A DNA stretch of 64,000 nt from Fusobacterium sp. SYSU M8D902 (GTDB lineage: Bacteria > Fusobacteriota > Fusobacteriia > Fusobacteriales > Fusobacteriaceae), in NCBI RefSeq assembly GCF_040199715.1, contig NZ_JBEFNA010000002.1:154256-218255 (forward strand), written 5' to 3'. The notes beneath the pieces were generated by a model that did not search any database, was not told the DNA's origin, and saw nothing but the letters and a program-made list of their open reading frames with translations. Made by a program: the position numbers and the translations under genes. Positions 52,948-61,350 of this stretch are shown here, piece by piece (the stretch's first letter is position 1; each line of letters opens with the position of its first letter).

Positions 52948-55900
52948 ATGTTTTTAAAAGCAGTAGAAATTTTTGGTTTTAAATCCTTTGGAGAAAAGGT
53001 TTATATAGAATTTAATAGAGGGCTTACCTCAATTGTTGGTCCTAACGGAAGTGGTAAATCAAATATACTTGATGCAGTACTTTGGGTATTGGGAGAACAA
53101 TCATATAAAAATATAAGAGCGAAAGAGAGTGCAGATGTTATATTTTCTGGTGGAAAAGATAAAAAACCTATGAATTTTGCAGAAGTTTCTCTTTATATTG
53201 ACAATAACGATCGTTTTTTACCTGTGGAAAATGACGAGATTAAAATCACTAGAAAACTACATTCAACAGGTGAAAATGAGTACTTTATAAATGATACAAA
53301 AACTAGATTAAAAGATATTGGAAATCTATTTTTAGATACCGGAGTTGGTAAAAGTGCTTACTCTGTAATTGGACAAGGGAAGGTCGAAAGAATAATAGGC
53401 TCATCTTCAAAAGAGATAAAAAGTATAATTGAAGAGGCTGCTGGAATCAAAAAATTCCAAAGTCAAAAAAATGAAGCTGTTAAAAATCTAGAAAATGTTG
53501 ATTCAGAGTTAGAAAAGATTGATTTAGTTCTAAAAGAAGTGGGAGAGAATAAAGAGAGAGTTGAAAAACAAGCTGGTAAAGCTCAAGAATACCTTAATCT
53601 AAAAGAAAACAGAGACTCCCTTGCTAAAGGAATATACAGTTGTGAATATGAAGCTAAAAACTCCGATCTTTCTAGAGATCTTTCAAATTACGAGAAATTA
53701 TCTGAAGAGAATTCAAATCTACAAGTTGAATTTCAAGAGATAGAGAAAAGATTAGAAGCTATTGATGAAGAAAAAGCCACTTTGAAAAAATATATTGAAG
53801 AGAATGGAGATAAAAATCAAGAGTTAAAAAAAGAGATTGATGAGAAAGAGAGAGAGAAAGTAAGGGTTGTTGAGAGATGTGCTAGTTTTAAAAGAGAGAT
53901 TGTTGAAAAAGAGGAAAGCTCTAAGCAAAATCACACTAGACTAGAAGAAAAACAAATTGTTCTTAATAACTTAGATAAAGAAGCGTTGGAGATAGAAAAT
54001 AGAGTTAAAACTCTCTTTGAAGAGAATCAAGTTTTTGAAAATGAGATAAAAAATTTAGAAAAAGAGAGAGAAAACTTCAATATAGCTAGAGAACTTAAGA
54101 AAAAGAGAAGTATGGAGCTAGAATTAGAAAAAATGAAACTCCTAAATGATATTGAAAATTCTAGCAGAAGAGCTAAAGGAAGTAGCAATAAGATTGGCTC
54201 ATTGCAAAAGGAGTTAGATGATAGTAATAAAAAAATGGAGATAGCTGAAAAAGAACTTGCTCTATCTAAAAAATCTAAAGAGGAAAAAGTATTAACTCTT
54301 GAAAAAACTAAGGAGAGAGGTGTCTTTTTAGAGAGCGAGATCAGTAAATGTAGCCAAGAGATGAATAGACTTTCAGAGATTATTAGAACCTCTGAATATG
54401 ATGAAAAGAGATTTTCAGCTAAGCTCCAAGCTCTACTTAGAATGGAAGAGAACAACGAGGGATTCTTCAAAGGAGTTAAAGAGGTTTTAAACAGTAAAAT
54501 TCCTGGAGTGGAAGGAGTTTTCATCTCACTTGTTAACGTTCCTGAGAAATATATGAAAGCCATTGAAGCTGGTGTACCTGGAAACATACAGGATATAATT
54601 GTTACCACAAGTGACGTAGCTAAAAAAGCTATCAACATCTTAAAGGAAAAAAAGTCTGGAAGAGCCTCTTTTCTAGCCTTAGATACAATTAAAGTAACAC
54701 CTAAAAAAGAACCAAATATAAATCTTCCTGGAGTGATTGGATTAGCTTCAAATTTAGTAAATACAGAAGCAAGATTTAAAATTGTTGCTGATTTTATTTT
54801 AGGAAATCTTTTAATAGTTGAAAATATGGATACTGCTTTAAAAATCATAAAAAACTCTATGTTTGGTGGAAATGTTGTAACTCTTGCTGGAGAGCTATTA
54901 AGTTCTAGGGGTAGAATTACAGGTGGGGATTCTGGTAACTCCACTGCTAGTCTCCTATTCGAGAGAAAAAAAGAGATCAAACAACTTAAGGAGCAGGTTG
55001 AAAAACTACAGACTTCTATTACTCAAGGAATAGAGAAACAGAACAAGATAAGTAAGGATCTTGAAAATTATGAGAATGAGATAGATAAATTAGACTCTAC
55101 TCAAGAGGATTTAAGAAAGCAGTGCAGAATTGCACAAGAGTATTTTGAAGATTGTAATTCAAAAGTTGAAAGAATCAGTAAAGAGATTAGAACAATAAAA
55201 TTAGAACTTGAAGATGAGATAAGATATAACGAGGAGTTTGAAAAGAAGATTATAAACTCTAATAGCGAAAAAGAGAGAATTGCCACTATCATTGAAAATC
55301 TCAAAAAAGAGGAAGAGGAAGATATTGTTAAAGCTCAAGAGATCAATGTTATTATAAATAACAAAAGAGAGGAATTTGCTGATAAAAAGATCATCTTCCT
55401 AAACTCTCAAGATAGAGTTAATCAAATTGAAAAGGAGAAGGAGAAGGAGAAAAGAGAGTTTTTCCTACTCTCTTCTGAGATAGAAAATTTAAAAAATAAG
55501 ATCTCTCAATTAAGAGTTGAAATTTCAACTCTTGAAAAACAAGAGGAGAGTTTGACTTCTGAAATAAATGAGAGAGTTTTAAGATATGAGAGTGAAAATA
55601 GTGAGATCACTCTGAAAAAACAGACTAATGAAAAACTACTAGAGGAGGAACATACTCTACTAAAAACAAGAAAAGAATTGGATAGCTATCTTCTACATAA
55701 AAAAGATAGTTTGAACAAATTAAATGAATCTATTAATAGATTGAAACTAGATATTGAAAAATTAGGTGAAAACCTTGAGTCTCTTGAAGATATAAAAGGT
55801 TTAGAAATTGATATAACTAATTTAAAATCAGAAAAGGAGAGATTTAAAACTCTAGATAATCAACTAAGAAACTTCCAAGCTGTAAATCTACTAGCAATTG

Positions 55901-56466
55901 AGGAGTTTAAAGAGTTAAATGAAAAATATACATTCTTGACTACACAAAGAGAGGATTTAGTCAACGGTAAAACTGTATTACTAAATTTGGTTAAAGAGAT
56001 AGATACAACTATTCACGATAGATTCTTTACAGCATATAAATCTATTGATGAAAATTTTAACAAGATGTGTATGGAAACTATTAACAATGCTGAAGGAAAG
56101 TTAATCTTAAATAATCCTGATAACTTTGATGAGTGTGGTATTGAGATATATATTAAATTTAGAAATAAAAAAAGACAATCTCTATCTTTACTGTCTGGTG
56201 GAGAGAAATCAATGGTAGCTATTGCTTTTATTATGGGAATCTTTATGTTCAAACCAAGTCCATTTACGTTCCTTGACGAGATCGAAGCTGCTCTTGATGA
56301 AAAGAATACTAGAAAACTTATTGGAAAACTAAAGGAATTTACAGATAGATCTCAATTCATCTTAATTACTCATAATAAAGATACAATGAGAGAATCAGAG
56401 AGTATTTTTGGTGTAACTATGAACAAAGAAATAGGAGTTTCTAAAATAGTACCTGTAAGGTTTTAG
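52948..56466 (+). CDS. smc: Chromosome condensation protein SMC
   Basis: 1172 residues. Walker A GPNGSGKSN at residues 31-39, two long coiled coils (Glu/Lys-rich) either side of a hinge at ~490-650 (IPGVEGVFISL, GGNVVTLAGELL), ABC signature LLSGGEKSMVA and Walker B TFLDEIEAALDE near the end. With ScpA (gene elsewhere in this window) it forms bacterial condensin. AGGGGG precedes the ATG. Confidence 0.97.
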   Translation: MFLKAVEIFGFKSFGEKVYIEFNRGLTSIVGPNGSGKSNILDAVLWVLGEQSYKNIRAKESADVIFSGGKDKKPMNFAEVSLYIDNNDRFLPVENDEIKITRKLHSTGENEYFINDTKTRLKDIGNLFLDTGVGKSAYSVIGQGKVERIIGSSSKEIKSIIEEAAGIKKFQSQKNEAVKNLENVDSELEKIDLVLKEVGENKERVEKQAGKAQEYLNLKENRDSLAKGIYSCEYEAKNSDLSRDLSNYEKLSEENSNLQVEFQEIEKRLEAIDEEKATLKKYIEENGDKNQELKKEIDEKEREKVRVVERCASFKREIVEKEESSKQNHTRLEEKQIVLNNLDKEALEIENRVKTLFEENQVFENEIKNLEKERENFNIARELKKKRSMELELEKMKLLNDIENSSRRAKGSSNKIGSLQKELDDSNKKMEIAEKELALSKKSKEEKVLTLEKTKERGVFLESEISKCSQEMNRLSEIIRTSEYDEKRFSAKLQALLRMEENNEGFFKGVKEVLNSKIPGVEGVFISLVNVPEKYMKAIEAGVPGNIQDIIVTTSDVAKKAINILKEKKSGRASFLALDTIKVTPKKEPNINLPGVIGLASNLVNTEARFKIVADFILGNLLIVENMDTALKIIKNSMFGGNVVTLAGELLSSRGRITGGDSGNSTASLLFERKKEIKQLKEQVEKLQTSITQGIEKQNKISKDLENYENEIDKLDSTQEDLRKQCRIAQEYFEDCNSKVERISKEIRTIKLELEDEIRYNEEFEKKIINSNSEKERIATIIENLKKEEEEDIVKAQEINVIINNKREEFADKKIIFLNSQDRVNQIEKEKEKEKREFFLLSSEIENLKNKISQLRVEISTLEKQEESLTSEINERVLRYESENSEITLKKQTNEKLLEEEHTLLKTRKELDSYLLHKKDSLNKLNESINRLKLDIEKLGENLESLEDIKGLEIDITNLKSEKERFKTLDNQLRNFQAVNLLAIEEFKELNEKYTFLTTQREDLVNGKTVLLNLVKEIDTTIHDRFFTAYKSIDENFNKMCMETINNAEGKLILNNPDNFDECGIEIYIKFRNKKRQSLSLLSGGEKSMVAIAFIMGIFMFKPSPFTFLDEIEAALDEKNTRKLIGKLKEFTDRSQFILITHNKDTMRESESIFGVTMNKEIGVSKIVPVRF

Positions 56467-56473
56467 AAATACC

Positions 56474-56503
56474 TTGACTTTTTACTTTTACTAGGGGTAC
56501 AAT
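56474..56503 (+). promoter_or_regulatory. Promoter of the lpxK operon
   Basis: TTGACT (56474-56479), 18-bp spacer, TACAAT (56498-56503), just after the smc stop. Confidence 0.65.
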
Positions 56504-56536
56504 ATAGAGTAAAACATTTTTATTCGAGGAGTAATA

Positions 56537-57559
56537 ATGAGGATATTATCATATATATATTATCTCATCACCTCTTTTAGGAATTTTCTCTTTGATAAAG
56601 AGATACTTCCCATAAAAAGAGTTGACGGAGTAGAAGTTATCTGTATAGGAAATATAACGGTAGGGGGTACTGGTAAAACCCCTGCTGTACAATACTTTGT
56701 TAAAAGACTACAAAAAATGGGAAGAAAAGTAGCTGTGGTTTCTAGAGGATATAGAGGTAAAAGAAAGAGAGAACCACTTCTGGTCAGTGATGGTTTTCAA
56801 ATATTTGCAACCCCTAGAGAGAGTGGAGATGAGCCATTTATCCACGCTTTAAACCTCAAAGTTCCCATAATTGTTAGCTCAAATAGATATAAGGCTTGTA
56901 TGTTTGCTAAAAAACATTTTGATGTTGATACCATTGTACTAGATGATGGATTTCAACATAGAAAACTCTATCGTGATAGAGATATTGTCCTTATTGATGC
57001 TACAAATCCTTTTGGTTGGGGGGAACTTCTTCCTAAAGGTATGTTAAGAGAGGATTTTAAAAAGGGAGCACAGAGAGCTTCTGAATTTATAATTACAAAA
57101 TCTGATTTAGTTAGTGAAAGAGAAGTTGAAAGAATAAAAAAATATTTAAAGAAAAAGTTAGGTAAAGAAGTTTCCACTGCTAAACATGGAGTTACATCTC
57201 TTTGTGATCTAAAAGGAAATCAAAAGCCTTTGTTTTGGGTAAAGGGAAAAAGAGTTTTACTATTTTCTGGTCTAGCAAATCCTTTAAATTTTGAAAAAAC
57301 TGTGATCTCTCTTGAACCTTCTTACATAGAGAGAGTGGATTTTATGGATCATCACAATTTTAAAAAGAAGGATATTGAACTTATACAAAGACGTGCTGAC
57401 AGTATGAAAGCATCTTTTATAATTATGACAGAAAAAGATCTTGTTAAGTTACCTACTGATATGCCTATGGAAAACTTTTTTGTACTTAAAATAGAATTTA
57501 AACTGTTGGAGGATAATAGTTTAAAAGGAATTGGAGGAAATAAAGAAAATGCAATTTGA
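56537..57559 (+). CDS. lpxK: Tetraacyldisaccharide 4'-kinase
   Basis: 340 residues. N-terminal hydrophobic anchor, Walker A GGTGKT (residues 43-48), and DDGFQHRKLYRDRDIVLID with ATNPFGWGELLPKGMLRE, all classic for LpxK. It phosphorylates the lipid A precursor on the inner membrane, evidence that this organism makes lipid A. It overlaps the next gene by 11 bases, and its operon continues to nadD. Confidence 0.96.
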   Translation: MRILSYIYYLITSFRNFLFDKEILPIKRVDGVEVICIGNITVGGTGKTPAVQYFVKRLQKMGRKVAVVSRGYRGKRKREPLLVSDGFQIFATPRESGDEPFIHALNLKVPIIVSSNRYKACMFAKKHFDVDTIVLDDGFQHRKLYRDRDIVLIDATNPFGWGELLPKGMLREDFKKGAQRASEFIITKSDLVSEREVERIKKYLKKKLGKEVSTAKHGVTSLCDLKGNQKPLFWVKGKRVLLFSGLANPLNFEKTVISLEPSYIERVDFMDHHNFKKKDIELIQRRADSMKASFIIMTEKDLVKLPTDMPMENFFVLKIEFKLLEDNSLKGIGGNKENAI

Positions 57560-58343
57560 TATGCTTAATATAATTAAAGAGAAGAATGAGCAAGAGCTTG
57601 TAGCACTTTTAAAAGAGTATGGAAAGATTCAACTTTTAAGTGAATCTGCTCAATTTTTAGATAAAAGAGCATATATTACTGTTGATACTTTAGGAAATCT
57701 AAAGAGAAAAAGAGGTAGTTTAGCCCTTCCTGTATCTACTTTTTTAGACGAAGCTGAGCTAATTGCTGAGATTATTGATTCAAGTGATATAAAAGAGAGA
57801 CAAAATTACGATAAAATTGAAAGATTTTCTAGTTTAGATATTGAAAAAGTGAGATTAAACTTAATAAAAACACTGTTTAATGGAAGCTATGACTTTGCTA
57901 AAAAATATGGAAAAGAACTTTTTTTAAGAGATAGAGAGGCGTTTTTTAAGCTTCTTGCTAACTTCTCTCTAATAGGAGAGAGCAGTAACTTAAAACCTTT
58001 AATGGTTCTTGCTCTAAAAAGATCTATGCTTGAATTTGATGAGAATATATTCTCACTATTTATCTCTTATTTTAGTAAGTATAGAGATAATACTTCTAAC
58101 TATGAAAAGAGTCTAGATATTAGTATTGAAATTTCAGATCTTAAAACAATGCTTAGAGATAAAAAAGAGCTTCTTAACTCACTTGAAGGTTTAGGAATAC
58201 TATCTTCTCTAGCTCTTTTAGAGGAGATAGAAGTGGATAATTACAACAGATCTCTAAATAAATTAAAATTTGAAATTGAGAATACAGTTTCATTTACTCC
58301 ATTAAATGAGAGAGAAAGAAAGCTTTTAAACTATTTTTTGTAG
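57549..58343 (+). CDS. Unrecognised helical protein in the lpxK operon
   Basis: 264 residues from the ATG behind GGAGG (long spacing of 11 bases). Rich in Leu, Lys, Glu and Ser, with no signal peptide or membrane segment. It looks all-helical, possibly with HEAT- or TPR-like packing, but I see no repeat consensus. Near residue 45 there is a Thr/Gly/Lys patch (ITVDTLGNLKRKRGSLALP). Overlaps lpxK and lies nine bases before a IIA gene. I do not recognise a family, and function cannot be stated. Confidence 0.65.
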   Translation: MQFDMLNIIKEKNEQELVALLKEYGKIQLLSESAQFLDKRAYITVDTLGNLKRKRGSLALPVSTFLDEAELIAEIIDSSDIKERQNYDKIERFSSLDIEKVRLNLIKTLFNGSYDFAKKYGKELFLRDREAFFKLLANFSLIGESSNLKPLMVLALKRSMLEFDENIFSLFISYFSKYRDNTSNYEKSLDISIEISDLKTMLRDKKELLNSLEGLGILSSLALLEEIEVDNYNRSLNKLKFEIENTVSFTPLNERERKLLNYFL

Positions 58344-58352
58344 GAGGAGAGT

Positions 58353-58802
58353 ATGTTACAATATTTAAACAGTAAACTAATAACTTATATTGAAGGGAAT
58401 CCTACTAAAGAAGAGGCTTTAAAAATGTTAGTTGAGCTTATTAAAAAAAATAGTGATGCTCTCAATGATGAGAATAATTTTTATGAAAATATATTGGCTA
58501 GGGAAGAGTTAGGAAGTACTGGTATTGGGCAGGGAATTGCAATCCCTCACGCAAGAAGTGAAAAGATAAAAAAATTAATTGTAGCTATTGGACTACTTAA
58601 AAATGGTGTAGATTTTAACTCATTAGATGGAGAAAAGGTTAAACTAATAATTCTAGTCGGATCTCCAAAAGGACAAAATAGAGAGTATCTCTCTTTGGTT
58701 TCTGAGCTGATGAGAACATTTAGAAATGAGAAGTTGAGAGAAAATGTCATCTGCACTAATAATTATCAAGAGCTTTTAGAAGCTATTGCGGAGTTAAAAT
58801 GA
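58353..58802 (+). CDS. PTS IIA domain protein, fructose/mannitol (PtsN-like) type
   Basis: 149 residues. The phosphorylated histidine is His66 in GIAIPHARSE. There is no IIB or IIC next to it, and the neighbours are lpxK and nadD, so it resembles a stand-alone regulatory IIA (PtsN-like) more than a sugar-specific component. It would be phosphorylated through the HPr encoded at 3.6 kb. Its stop overlaps the nadD start (ATGA). Confidence 0.88.
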   Translation: MLQYLNSKLITYIEGNPTKEEALKMLVELIKKNSDALNDENNFYENILAREELGSTGIGQGIAIPHARSEKIKKLIVAIGLLKNGVDFNSLDGEKVKLIILVGSPKGQNREYLSLVSELMRTFRNEKLRENVICTNNYQELLEAIAELK

Positions 58803-59362
58803 AAATAGGAATCTATGGTGGTAGCTTTAATCCAATTCACAATGCTCATATAGAGATTGTTAAATTTGTATTAGATAAACTTAAACTTGATAAAATAATT
58901 ATAATTCCTGTTGGAACAGCATCACATAGAGATGATATAGTAGTTGAAGGAAAACTTAGAATGAAAATGTGTGAATTAGCCTTTGAAAATGCAAAAAATA
59001 TATCAGTATCTGATATTGAGATAAATGAGCATAAAGTTTCATATACCATTGATACACTTTATAAAATTATCTCTCTATATGGTGAAGAAAATGAGTTTTT
59101 TGAGATTATTGGCGAGGATTCTGCTAACTATTTCTCAACTTGGAAAGAGTATGAGAAAATTTTAGAACTCAGTAAAGTAGTGGTATTTAGAAGAGAGGGA
59201 TACTCTAGTGATATAAGTCATAAAAATCTTATCTATCTCGATACTCCTCTCTATGATATATCATCTACTATGATTAGAAAAAAAATACATAACAATGAGG
59301 ATATTTCTAAACTAGTTCCTGAAAAGGTAGCTAATTTTATAAAAGAGAATTCTCTATATTAA
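58799..59362 (+). CDS. nadD: Nicotinate-nucleotide adenylyltransferase
   Basis: 187 residues. GGSFNPIHNAH at residues 7-17 with the HxxH nucleotidyl-transfer motif, and the C-terminal ISSTMIRKKI, are the family marks. It makes deamido-NAD from NaMN. It overlaps the IIA gene by four bases and ends before a good terminator. Confidence 0.95.
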   Translation: MKIGIYGGSFNPIHNAHIEIVKFVLDKLKLDKIIIIPVGTASHRDDIVVEGKLRMKMCELAFENAKNISVSDIEINEHKVSYTIDTLYKIISLYGEENEFFEIIGEDSANYFSTWKEYEKILELSKVVVFRREGYSSDISHKNLIYLDTPLYDISSTMIRKKIHNNEDISKLVPEKVANFIKENSLY

Positions 59363-59379
59363 TCTAATAAACTGATAGA

Positions 59380-59412
59380 AAAATCTCTTCTTTACATAAA
59401 GGAAGAGATTTT
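59380..59412 (+). terminator. Terminator after nadD
   Basis: 11-base perfect arms (59380-59390 and 59402-59412), followed by CTTTTC. Confidence 0.78.
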
Positions 59413-59468
59413 CTTTTCAAAAAATAATCATAAAATAAATATTTATATATTCTGCAACTCAATAAATA

Positions 59469-59497
59469 TTGCTTTTTTCTAAAGTTTGATGTAGAAT
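59469..59497 (+). promoter_or_regulatory. Promoter of the GntR regulator gene
   Basis: TTGCTT (59469-59474), 17-bp spacer, TAGAAT (59492-59497). Confidence 0.5.
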
Positions 59498-59530
59498 AAG
59501 GAGAAAATCATTGGTGAAAGAGGATGAGGA

Positions 59531-60223
59531 ATGGATTTTAAAATAACAGAGAAAATTAAAGGAGAAAGTAGCAAACAGTATACTTATCGAATTTTGAAAG
59601 ATAGTATTATGAATCTATCTTTAAAGCCTGGAGAAGCTCTCAGTGAAATAGAGATCAGTCAAGCTTTAAATGTTAGTAGAACTCCTGTAAGAGAAGCAAT
59701 TGTAAAATTAAAAGAAGAAAAATTGATTAATGTTTTTCCTCAAAAAGGATCGCTAGTCTCAAAAATGAATTTAAAGCTTATAGAAGAAGCTGTATTTTTA
59801 AGAGAAATTTGCGATAAAGAGATGCTTAAAATGGTATGCTCTAGAAAAAATAATGATTCTTTAATTAAAGAATTAAGAAAAAATTTAGAATATCAAAAAA
59901 TAATTGTAGAATTTGAAGAAGATATATATGAGTTTTTTAGATTAGATAACAAATTCCATGAAATTATATATGAATTTTGTAATAAATTGAATATTTGGAA
60001 AGCAATTAAAAAACTAAGTACTCATTATGATAGATTACGACTTTTCGACGTTATTGAAAAAAAGAATCTTAGAGACATACTAGTTCAACATGAAAAAATA
60101 ATAGATATTCTAGAAAAAAACAGTTTTGAATCTATTGATGATATGGTTACAGAACACTTATTTAATTTTAAAGAGATGTTGGGAATATTTATTGAAAAAT
60201 GCCCAAACTATTTTGAAAAATAA
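59531..60223 (+). CDS. GntR-family regulator, FadR/UxuR subfamily
   Basis: 230 residues. The N-terminal winged helix-turn-helix has GEALSEIEISQALNVSRTPVREAIVKLKEE. The C-terminal ~150 residues form an all-helical FCD ligand domain, with DNKFHEIIYEF and a later histidine likely to bind a metal or acid ligand. Proximity to uxaC/uxuA and a UxuR-type operator at 61308 suggest it controls hexuronate use. Probably co-transcribed with the AEC transporter gene 27 bases downstream. Confidence 0.9.
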   Translation: MDFKITEKIKGESSKQYTYRILKDSIMNLSLKPGEALSEIEISQALNVSRTPVREAIVKLKEEKLINVFPQKGSLVSKMNLKLIEEAVFLREICDKEMLKMVCSRKNNDSLIKELRKNLEYQKIIVEFEEDIYEFFRLDNKFHEIIYEFCNKLNIWKAIKKLSTHYDRLRLFDVIEKKNLRDILVQHEKIIDILEKNSFESIDDMVTEHLFNFKEMLGIFIEKCPNYFEK

Positions 60224-60250
60224 AACTTATTTTAAATTTTAGGAGAGAGT

Positions 60251-61147
60251 GTGTTAGATATAATCTTTGAAAAATTATTACCTATAATATTATTTTTTAT
60301 TATTGGTTATATATTAAAAATATTAAAAATCTTATCAAAAGAAGAGGCTTCTATCTTATTAAAGTTAATTTTCTATTTAACAAATCCTGCAGTAATTATT
60401 CTATCTGTAAGTTCAATGAAAATTTCTAAAACTTTAATATACTATCCAATTTCAGCTATTTTTATTCATTGTATTATGATTTTTTTAGGTTTTTTTATTT
60501 CAAAACTTATAAATCTAAGTGAAAATGAACGAAAAATATTTAGAGGTGGAACACTTATAATGAATATGACTTTTATTCTCCCCTTTTTTATAATGTTCTT
60601 CGGTGAAAAAAACGTTTATCTCCTTTCTCTTTTTGATGCTGGAAATTTAATAATGGTTACAACAGTAGTATATTCCATATTTATTACTACAAAAAACGAC
60701 GATATTAAAGAGAAAATTCTCAAAATTCTTAAATCTCCTTTAATAATAGCTTTAGCCATAGGAGTTATTATTAATATCACTGGATTTAAAATTCCACTTG
60801 GAATTAAAATAACTCTTCAACAAATTGCAAATATCACTGGTGTTTTAATAATGATAGCTCTTGGAGCATATTTTACACCAAAATTTACTAGATTGAAATT
60901 AAGTTTAATTATAATAGGATTAAAAATTGGTGGAATTCTAGTTGTTGGAACACTTATAGGAAGGTTGCTTCCTCTAGATGAGATGGGAAGAACTATTATT
61001 TTATTAGGGGCTCTTTCTCCTATTGGAAACAATATATTAACCTATGTTTTTATAACTGACGGAGATATGGATTTAGCTATAAATGTAGTTTCTCTTTCAA
61101 TAATTTTAAGCTTTATAAATGTATCATTACTTTTAATATTTAGATAA
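60251..61147 (+). CDS. AEC-family (auxin efflux carrier-like) transporter
   Basis: 298 residues with ~10 hydrophobic segments in two halves, matching the AEC family used for organic acids such as malate. The start appears to be GTG behind AGGAGAG. It sits between the GntR regulator and the hexuronate genes, but a terminator separates it from uxaC. It could import or export an acid product of that pathway; the substrate is unknown. Confidence 0.85.
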   Translation: MLDIIFEKLLPIILFFIIGYILKILKILSKEEASILLKLIFYLTNPAVIILSVSSMKISKTLIYYPISAIFIHCIMIFLGFFISKLINLSENERKIFRGGTLIMNMTFILPFFIMFFGEKNVYLLSLFDAGNLIMVTTVVYSIFITTKNDDIKEKILKILKSPLIIALAIGVIINITGFKIPLGIKITLQQIANITGVLIMIALGAYFTPKFTRLKLSLIIIGLKIGGILVVGTLIGRLLPLDEMGRTIILLGALSPIGNNILTYVFITDGDMDLAINVVSLSIILSFINVSLLLIFR

Positions 61148-61157
61148 TGGCTTTTTG

Positions 61158-61195
61158 ACTAGGGCTGTTGCAATAGAATTTGCAATGGCCCTAGT
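61158..61195 (+). terminator. Strong terminator between the AEC gene and uxaC
   Basis: 16-base arms (61158-61173 and 61180-61195, two G-T wobble pairs, 6-base loop) followed by TTTATTTTA. Confidence 0.85.
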
Positions 61196-61281
61196 TTTAT
61201 TTTACAAAAACAAAACACTTTTGAAATTTGTACTAAAACAGTATTTTTCTTTTAAAAAACAAATTATTGTGTAAAAAACAG

Positions 61282-61310
61282 TTGACATTATAACAAAAAT
61301 ATTATAACAT
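61282..61310 (+). promoter_or_regulatory. Promoter of uxaC-uxuA-uxuB
   Basis: Consensus TTGACA at 61282-61287; -10 either TATAAC (61303-61308, 15-bp spacer) or TAACAT (61305-61310, 17-bp spacer). Confidence 0.65.
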
Positions 61311-61327
61311 ACTAGTATACAAGTATG
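61308..61327. promoter_or_regulatory. UxuR/ExuR-like operator
   Basis: 20-base near-palindrome, 18 of 20 symmetric, centred on GTATAC: CATACTAGTATACAAGTATG. The inner TNGTATACNA agrees with the known E. coli UxuR/ExuR site. It overlaps the -10 and start region, so binding should repress. The likely ligand-regulated protein is the GntR product encoded upstream. Confidence 0.7.
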
Positions 61328-61350
61328 TAAGTTAATTGGAGGTAATATAT

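Noticed and set aside
54027-54980. 317-codon open frame antisense to smc
   Set aside because: A by-product of the coiled-coil codon pattern on the other strand (Ser/Leu/Phe-rich); smc is clearly the real gene.
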